Assembly (NCBI GenBank): GCA_016183835.1
Contig: JACPDV010000757.1
Coordinates: forward strand, 1 to 6,800
Direction of reading: 5' to 3'
DNA: 6,800 nucleotides
From: Armatimonadota bacterium
GTDB taxonomy: Bacteria; Armatimonadota; UBA10988
Shown here: positions 1 through 5,400 of the stretch, in pieces
Numbering within the stretch: position 1 is the stretch's first letter
Layout of the letters: each line of letters starts with the position of its first letter
Notes under the pieces: model-generated
What the model saw: the letters and a program-made list of their open reading frames with translations, nothing else
What the model was told of the DNA's origin: nothing
Databases searched by the model: none
Made by a program: the position numbers and the translations under genes

Positions 1-112
1 AGCCACGCCGCCCGTGCATGACGAGCCCCGGACGGTCACGCCGCTGGCGTGGCCCTACGCGCGGCCCGCTCCGCGGCGCGCCCGGACCGGACCGCGTCCG
101 CAATAGCGGACC
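1..112. other. Unassigned flank downstream of the acetyltransferase gene
   Basis: No gene can be supported in these bases. One plus-strand frame is open from the window edge to a TAG at 104-106 and would encode a Pro/Arg-rich tail, which could be the end of a converging gene, but in DNA this GC-rich an open frame of about 34 codons means little. On the minus strand an ATG at 19-17 could begin a gene running off the left edge, with only a weak G-rich stretch before it. The visible structure is a cluster of CGGAC copies (29-33, 83-87, 88-92, 107-111) around a single GTCCG (96-100), which can form alternative hairpins. Confidence 0.35.
96..111 (-). terminator. Candidate transcript-end hairpin after the acetyltransferase gene
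   Basis: GTCCGC (96-101) and GCGGAC (106-111) form a perfect 6-bp stem around a 4-base loop, one base beyond the TAG stop of the minus-strand acetyltransferase gene. Position and symmetry suit the 3' end of the purM-regulator-acetyltransferase transcript. There is no T-run after the stem on the minus strand, so it is not a classical intrinsic terminator. It may act as an RNA-stabilising 3' hairpin, or be chance in GC-rich DNA. Confidence 0.4.
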
Positions 113-583
113 CTACGCCTCCTCGGAGCTCACCCTCACCATCAACCACGCATCCTCGCCATCCACGTAGTACCGGGGCAGGCGGTCCTTCACCGTGAAT
201 CCCAGATCGTTGTACAGCTCCTGCGCCGGGGTGTTGCTGACCGCCACCTGCAGGTAGATCTCCCCCATCCCGCGCGTCTCGAGGAACCCGACCAGGTCCG
301 CCATCAGCAGCCGCGCCAGGCCCTGCCGGCGATAGGGCTCGAGCACCGCCAGGGAGATGATCTCGCCCACCACGCCGGGCGGATGCCAGAGGTCGGAGAT
401 GGTCGCCACGCCGTAGGCGCGCAACCCGCGATCGCCGGGCACCACCAGGATCGTGCTGCGCGGCGAGACCTGGTAGCCGATGAACCGCCAGAACCCGTAC
501 GGGTGCGGGAAGACCGTGCGATGGAGGCGGTAGACCTCGGCCAGCTCACTCCAGCGGGCGGGTCTTAAGGGCCCGCCAGTCAC
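113..583 (-). CDS. GNAT-family N-acetyltransferase, RimI-like
   Basis: This 156-residue protein is a cytoplasmic acetyl-CoA-dependent N-acetyltransferase, close in size to RimI, which acetylates protein N-termini. The acetyl-CoA pyrophosphate-binding motif is visible as RRQGLA at residues 85-90, after the strand GEIISLAVLEPY (73-84). The C-terminal GNAT motif is complete: N117, A120, LYNDLGF (123-129), then YY (138-139) and GEDAWLM (142-148), the arrangement typical of RimI-type enzymes. The GTG start at 583-581 overlaps the TGA of the upstream response regulator as GTGA, and no good ribosome-binding site precedes it, so translation is probably coupled. The family is clear from the motifs. 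The substrate is not: ribosomal protein S18 is the classic RimI target, but small-molecule or other peptide substrates are equally possible, so no symbol is given. Confidence 0.9.
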   Translation of the reverse strand: MTGGPLRPARWSELAEVYRLHRTVFPHPYGFWRFIGYQVSPRSTILVVPGDRGLRAYGVATISDLWHPPGVVGEIISLAVLEPYRRQGLARLLMADLVGFLETRGMGEIYLQVAVSNTPAQELYNDLGFTVKDRLPRYYVDGEDAWLMVRVSSEEA

Positions 584-1272
584 TGCGCAACCAGCTTGTA
601 GCCGACGCTGTGGACCGTCTGAAGCCGCTTGGGCCGGCGCGGATCGTCCTCGACCTTCATCCTCAGCCGGCGGATGTGCACGTCGATCCCGCGGGGCTGG
701 ATGAACTCTTTCTCACCCCACACCAGGTCGAGGATCTGCTCGCGCGTGAGCACCCGGCCGGGCCGCTGCGCCAGGGCGTAGAGCAGCTCGAACTCCAGCC
801 GAGTGACGTTGATCGGCGAGCCGCGGAGCCACACGGCGTAGGCGCCCGGGTCGAGGCTCAGCTCGCCCACCGCCACCGACGGCCCCGCCGACGCCGCCTG
901 GCCCGCCCGCGACCGGCGGAGCTGCGCCCGCACCCGCGCGATCAGCTCGCCCGGGCTGAAGGGCTTCTCGACGTAGTCGTCGGCCCCGGTGTTGAGCCCG
1001 ATGATCTTGTCCACCTCGCCGGTCTTGGCGGTGAGCACGATGATGGGCACCTGGCTGAACTCGCGCGTGCGGCGGCAGACTTCGAGGCCGTCCATGATGG
1101 GCAGCATGAGGTCGAGGATCACCAGGTCGAGGGTCTCCTGCTTGATGGTCGCCAGGGCCTGGGCGCCATCGGTGGCAGAGAGCACCACGTAGCCCTCGGC
1201 GCCCAACATTACCTTCAGCATGTCGACGATGTCGGGGTTGTCCTCGACGACCAGAATGCGCCCATCCGCCAT
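580..1272 (-). CDS. Two-component response regulator, OmpR/PhoB family
   Basis: This 230-residue DNA-binding response regulator has a full receiver domain (about 4-118). It has the acidic pair E10-D11, the phosphoacceptor D54 in LVILDLMLP, the switch residue T81 and the invariant K103 in EKPF, so it should be phosphorylatable. A short Ala/Gly/Ser-rich linker (about 118-131) leads to a winged-helix output domain (about 132-229) with the usual LTRLEFELL-like helix (here VTRLEFELL), the recognition-helix region VDVHIRRLR-like (here IDVHIRRLR, about residues 197-205) and the terminal wing VHSVGYKL. Length is normal for the family. The ATG lies 6 nt past the purM stop, with only a weak CAGG upstream, so the gene is probably expressed within the purM operon. 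No histidine kinase is encoded in the window, so its partner and target genes are unknown. The ending GTGA overlaps the acetyltransferase start. Confidence 0.95.
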   Translation of the reverse strand: MADGRILVVEDNPDIVDMLKVMLGAEGYVVLSATDGAQALATIKQETLDLVILDLMLPIMDGLEVCRRTREFSQVPIIVLTAKTGEVDKIIGLNTGADDYVEKPFSPGELIARVRAQLRRSRAGQAASAGPSVAVGELSLDPGAYAVWLRGSPINVTRLEFELLYALAQRPGRVLTREQILDLVWGEKEFIQPRGIDVHIRRLRMKVEDDPRRPKRLQTVHSVGYKLVAQ

Positions 1273-1278
1273 GTTACG

Positions 1279-2340
1279 TTACCTGCTCAGAGGCACGTCT
1301 CGGCCCGGCTCGCGGACCTGGACTCCGACGACTTCACCGCTCACTCGCCCGACCCGGTGCGCGGCGAAACCGGCGTCGGCCAGCCGCTTTCGCGCCGCCG
1401 CGCCGTTCTCCTCCGCCACCACGAACAGCATCCCCAGCCCCATATTGAAAGTATGGAACATCTCCGCGCCCGCGACGCGCCCATGATCCGCGATCAGGCC
1501 GAAAATAGCCGGTTCGGGCCAGCTCCCGCGCTCGATCACGGCGCCCAGGCCCGCCGGGAGCACGCGCGGCAGGTTGTCGAACACGCCGCCCCCGGTGATG
1601 TGCGCGGCCGACTTCAGCCAGCCCTCCCGGCGACCCAGCCGGAGCGCTTCGAGGTAGCAGCGGTGCGGCTCGAGGAGCGCTTCGCCCACGCTGTGGTCCG
1701 TCCCCGGCACACGTGAGTCCAAGCCCGGCCCGCCTTCGCCGAGCAGCGCGCGCCGGGCCAAGGAGTAGCCGTTGGTGTGCAGCCCGCTGCTCTCCAGCCC
1801 CAGAATCACGTCGCCCGCGGCCACGCCCCGCCCGTCGAGGACGGCGTCGCGCTCCACCACGCCGACGATGCAGCCGACCAGGTCGTAGACGCCTTCGTGG
1901 TACATGCCGGGCAACTCGGCCAGCTCGCCGCCGACAAGCGCGCAGCCGACCCCGCGGCAGGCGTCGGCGAGGCCGGTGATGACCTCGGCGGCGGCCTCGG
2001 GGTGGAGCTTGCCCGTGGCGTAGTAGTCGAGGAAGAAGGCCGGGTCGGCGCCCATCACACCGATGTCGTTGACGGCGTGGTGGACCATGTCGAAGCCGAT
2101 CCCGCGGTGGCGGCCGAGGAGCTGGGCGAGCATGACCTTGGTGCCCACGGAGTCGACGCTGCTGACGAGCACGGGCCGGCGGTAGAGGCCGAGGTCGAGC
2201 GCCCACATGCCGCCGAAGCTGCCCACGTCGGTGACCACCTGGGGGGTGTAGGTGGCTCGCACGGCGGCGCGGATCAGCTCGATGGTGCGGTCCTGAGCGT
2301 CGATGCTGACACCGGCGGCCGCGTAGGAACCGGATTCCAT
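1279..2340 (-). CDS. purM: Phosphoribosylformylglycinamidine cyclo-ligase (AIR synthetase)
   Basis: PurM uses ATP to close FGAM into 5-aminoimidazole ribonucleotide, the fifth step of cytoplasmic de novo purine synthesis. The 353 residues match the usual length of about 345. Family signatures run in order: the N-terminal YAAAGVSID (6-14) and GSFGGMW (40-46); the nucleotide loop DSVGTK (63-68); VNDIGVMGADPAFFLDYYATGKL (split here as VNDIGVMGADP, 90-100, and FFLDYYATGKL, 102-112); VGGELAELPGMY (136-147); SSGLHTNGYSL (184-194); HITGGGVFDNLPRVLP (247-262); and FNMGLGM (298-304). Two usual residues differ: the loop is more often DGVGTK, and GGETAEMPG is read here as GGELAELPG. Neither change suggests loss of function. 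A strong promoter lies immediately upstream, while the ribosome-binding site is poor. It is the first gene of the putative three-gene operon. Confidence 0.97.
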   Translation of the reverse strand: MESGSYAAAGVSIDAQDRTIELIRAAVRATYTPQVVTDVGSFGGMWALDLGLYRRPVLVSSVDSVGTKVMLAQLLGRHRGIGFDMVHHAVNDIGVMGADPAFFLDYYATGKLHPEAAAEVITGLADACRGVGCALVGGELAELPGMYHEGVYDLVGCIVGVVERDAVLDGRGVAAGDVILGLESSGLHTNGYSLARRALLGEGGPGLDSRVPGTDHSVGEALLEPHRCYLEALRLGRREGWLKSAAHITGGGVFDNLPRVLPAGLGAVIERGSWPEPAIFGLIADHGRVAGAEMFHTFNMGLGMLFVVAEENGAAARKRLADAGFAAHRVGRVSGEVVGVQVREPGRDVPLSR

Positions 2341-2357
2341 GGGGGTCTCGCGGGCGG

Positions 2358-2386
2358 AGTTTAGCGCCGGTGTGCGGGAGTGTCAA
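2358..2386 (-). promoter_or_regulatory. Sigma-70-type promoter of the purM operon
   Basis: Reading the minus strand, TTGACA (2386-2381) is a perfect -35 box. It is followed by exactly 17 nt and then TAAACT (2363-2358), which matches four of six bases of the -10 consensus. Transcription should begin near 2351, giving a leader of about 11 nt (GCGAGACCCCC) before the purM ATG at 2340. The short leader fits the absence of a good ribosome-binding site. No purine-repressor operator or riboswitch can fit in the leader. An operator overlapping the promoter is not excluded, but I do not see one. Confidence 0.75.
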
Positions 2387-2434
2387 CCGCGGCGCGCAGG
2401 ACCACCCGCGCCGATGGCCAACCCCGGTTGCGCC

Positions 2435-2438
2435 GGAG
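2435..2438 (+). promoter_or_regulatory. Ribosome-binding site deciding the start of the large GH42-like gene
   Basis: GGAG lies 6 nt before the ATG at 2445, good spacing for a Shine-Dalgarno sequence. It supports this ATG over the out-of-frame ATGs at 2339 and 2414. No convincing plus-strand -35/-10 pair is visible in the 104-bp intergenic region, so the promoter of this gene is not identified. Confidence 0.6.
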
Positions 2439-2444
2439 TCCGTC

Positions 2445-5400
2445 ATGACCCATCTCCTGCTGTTCGCCTGCCTGATCGCCGCGCCCGCCGACGCGCCGTA
2501 CTCGCTGCTGCTCAACGGCGGCTTCGAGGGCGGCCGGGGCTGGAGCGTCGGCGCCGGCACCTACGTCCCGCGGCCCGAGGGCGGGCGCTGCCTGCGCTGC
2601 CAGGACGGCGGTGGCGCCACCCAGGACGTGCCCGTCACCGGCGCCGCCCAGTACTCCGTGTCGGTCGACATCCGCACGCAGGCCGTGCGCGCCACCGGCA
2701 ACGGCGGCTACGCCTACGGCGCCGTCTACCAGCTCGACGGCAACGGCGAGATGGTGGCGTTCCACGATTTCGTCCAGCTCACCGGCGACCATGCCTGGCA
2801 GAGCTACACGTGGACCTTGGAGCCGCACCCGGCGGCGCGGGTGATCTCGGTGAGGTGCGGCCTGTTCCAGGCGGCCGGCATCGCCGACTTCGACCGCTGG
2901 ACGCTGGTGCCCGGGAGCCGACCCATGGGCTACGACGAAGTGCAGCAGCCTGGCGTGGGCCGCCGCGGGCAGGGGCGGGCGGCGGTGCTCAGCGTGCCCG
3001 GGATGCCGGTCCGCGGCGCCGGCTCCGATCCGGCCGTGGTCGCGCGCATCCTGCGCGGCGCCGGGCTGAGCGTCGAGACCCTCGACGACGCCACCCTGTC
3101 CGATCCGGCCAAGCTCCGGCCCGAGCGCTACGACCTGGTGGTGATCCCTACTGGCGCCAGCTTCCCGGCCGCGGCGCGCGAGAGCTGGATCCAGTACCTC
3201 CACCGCGGCGGGTCGTTCATCAACCTCGGCGGCTACGCCTTTGACAACCTCCTGGCGCGCACGGAGGCGGGCTGGGTGCCCGAGGCGGTCGAGCTGCGCC
3301 GGCGGCTGGATGCGGCGGTCTCGCAGGAGAACTCCATCCTCCCCGACGGCGCCTTCGAGCAGACTCGCGAGGCGCCGATGGGCGGCACGGTGACCGACGG
3401 GCAGTGGCGCCGCAACGACCCGCAGAGCGTGATCAGCGACGACCGGCCGGCCGAGGGCGGGCACTGCGCGAAGGTCTTCGCCCCGGCGGGGCAAGAGGTG
3501 GGCGAGGTCAAGTTCTGGTGCGACCTGCCGGCCGAGCGCGGGCTGTACCGCGTCAAGGCCAGGCTTCGCACGCTGGACGTCACCGGGCCCGGCTTCGCTT
3601 ACGCCGCGCTCTACCAGTACGGTGACGACGACAAGCTGGTCCACTTCCGCGACTTCGTCCAGCTCACCGGCAACCACGACTGGACCGACGCCGAGTACGA
3701 CTTCTCGCCCGAGCAAGGCGCCAAGCGGATCCACATCAAGTTCGGGCTCTACCGGGCCACCGGCACGGCCTGGTTCGACGACTTCCGGCTCTGCCGCATC
3801 ACCGGCACGCAGTTGCCGCCGCTCAACACCAGCAACGGCAAACCCGGCGACGGGCTGATCGTGGCGCCGTCGCAGATCGGCGCGTTCGACCCGTCGGTGC
3901 CGCTGCGGCACGTGGCCCGGCTCGGCACCGCCGCCGAGCAGCGCATCAGCGACGCGGCCGTGGCGCTGAAGCTCCCGGCCACCGGCTGGGTCGCCACCGG
4001 CGTGATGGGCAGCGACAACGCCCGCTGGATCCCGCTGCTCGAGGCGCGCGACCGCTACGGCCGCCTGCGCGGCGCCGCCGCCGCGCTGACGCTCCACTAC
4101 AACGGCTTCTACGGCGGCTCGATGTGGGCCTACTGGGGCGTGGACAGCCACGACCTGTTCGCCGACCCGGCCTCGCCCGCCGCGCAGATGCTCGCCGACG
4201 TCGCGCGCTACATTCGGCGCGGGATGTTCCTGCGCAACCTGAAGTGTGACCAACCGCTCTACCACGCCGGCGAGGCGGTCAAGCTGCAGGTCGTCGCCGA
4301 GGCGCCGGAGGAGCTGCCCGCCGGAGCGGCGGTGCGGTTCAGCGTGGCCACCACCGACGGGCGGACCGTGTTCACCAAGGTAGTACCGGTGTCCGGCACG
4401 GCGCCGGCCACGGCCGCCGCCGACTGCCCACCCGCACAGCTCACCGGCGAGCTCTACCGCGTCACCGCCGAGCTGCTGCTGAACGGCAAGCCGGTGGACT
4501 CGATGACCACCGGGTTCGTGGTGGACCGCCCGGCGGTGCTGGCTTCCGGCCCGCAGCTCCGCTTCCGCGGCAACCGGTTCGAGCTCAACGGCCGCGGGCT
4601 GTTCCTCTTCGGCACCGACACCTATTCCTATACGTACCAGTCGGCGCACGAGGATCCGCTGACCTGGGCCGCCGAGCACCGCGGCTGCGTGGACGTGGGG
4701 CTCAACCTGTATGAGAATCTGCAGTTCACGCGGCCCGACCACAGCCTGCCCGACGGCGACCAGCGCGCCTTCCTCGGCATGGCGCAGTCCACCCAGCGCG
4801 ACAAACTGGTGTTCATGCCCGGCATGCTGATCGGCCACAACGTGGTCACCGACGCCGCCGAGCTGGGGCGGCAGAGCGAGCTCTGCGCCGCTTACGCCGA
4901 GCTGCTGGGGAAGACGCCGTCGCTGCTCTGGTACATCAACGGCGACTACCAGCTCGATCCGGGCGCGGCGCTGCCGGCGGTGCAGCAGCTCTGGGACGCC
5001 TGGCTGCGCGGCAAGTACGACTCGGTCGGGGCGGTGGAGGAGGCCTGGGGCGCCGGGCCGGTGAAGCTCGACGGCGAGCGCATCGCCTGGCCCGCGCCCA
5101 ACAACGCCCGCTGGGACGATCCGGCACAGGTGGACGAGGTCGAGTTCCGCACCTGGATGATGCGCCGCTGGAACGAGGCCCACGTCGCCGGCGTGCGGCG
5201 CCACGACCGCGAGCATCCCATCACCAGCGAGTACTACCAACGGCCGTTCGGCGGGATCGACCTGCGACTCACCATCGCCACGCAGGATGTCTCCAACATC
5301 GGGTTCTTCGACGCGCCGGTGGCCGACATCGACAACCTGCCGCTGCGCATCGCCTGGAACGACCTCCGCTCGCGCGGCAAGGGCGTGGCGCTGGGTGAGT

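Noticed and set aside
610..1716. Plus-strand frame of 368 codons opposite the response regulator and purM
   Set aside because: The product is His/Arg/Pro-rich with no recognisable motifs, while the minus-strand genes in the same bases are complete and well conserved.
2326..2349. GGAACC followed by TCTC as an ECF-sigma promoter for the large gene
   Set aside because: The spacer is 14 nt, shorter than the usual 16-17, and GGAACC lies inside the purM coding start. There is no further support.
2391..2412. Inverted repeat GGCGCG / CGCGCC with a 10-nt loop in the divergent intergenic region
   Set aside because: Six-base G/C inverted repeats are expected by chance at this GC content, and it does not sit symmetrically on either promoter.
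2445..2471. Lipoprotein signal (LFAC) at the N-terminus of the large protein
   Set aside because: The Cys is only residue 9, no Lys or Arg precedes it, and Phe at position -2 is unusual for a lipobox. A weak ordinary signal peptide is more plausible.
1334..2560. Minus-strand frame of 408 codons overlapping purM
   Set aside because: It is an Arg/Pro-rich off-frame shadow of purM that crosses the divergent intergenic region and the purM promoter.
2339..3244. Plus-strand frame of 301 codons starting at the ATG at 2339
   Set aside because: It overlaps the purM start and is an Arg/Ala/Pro-rich off-frame reading of the large gene. The frame beginning at 2445 gives coherent domains and a ribosome-binding site.
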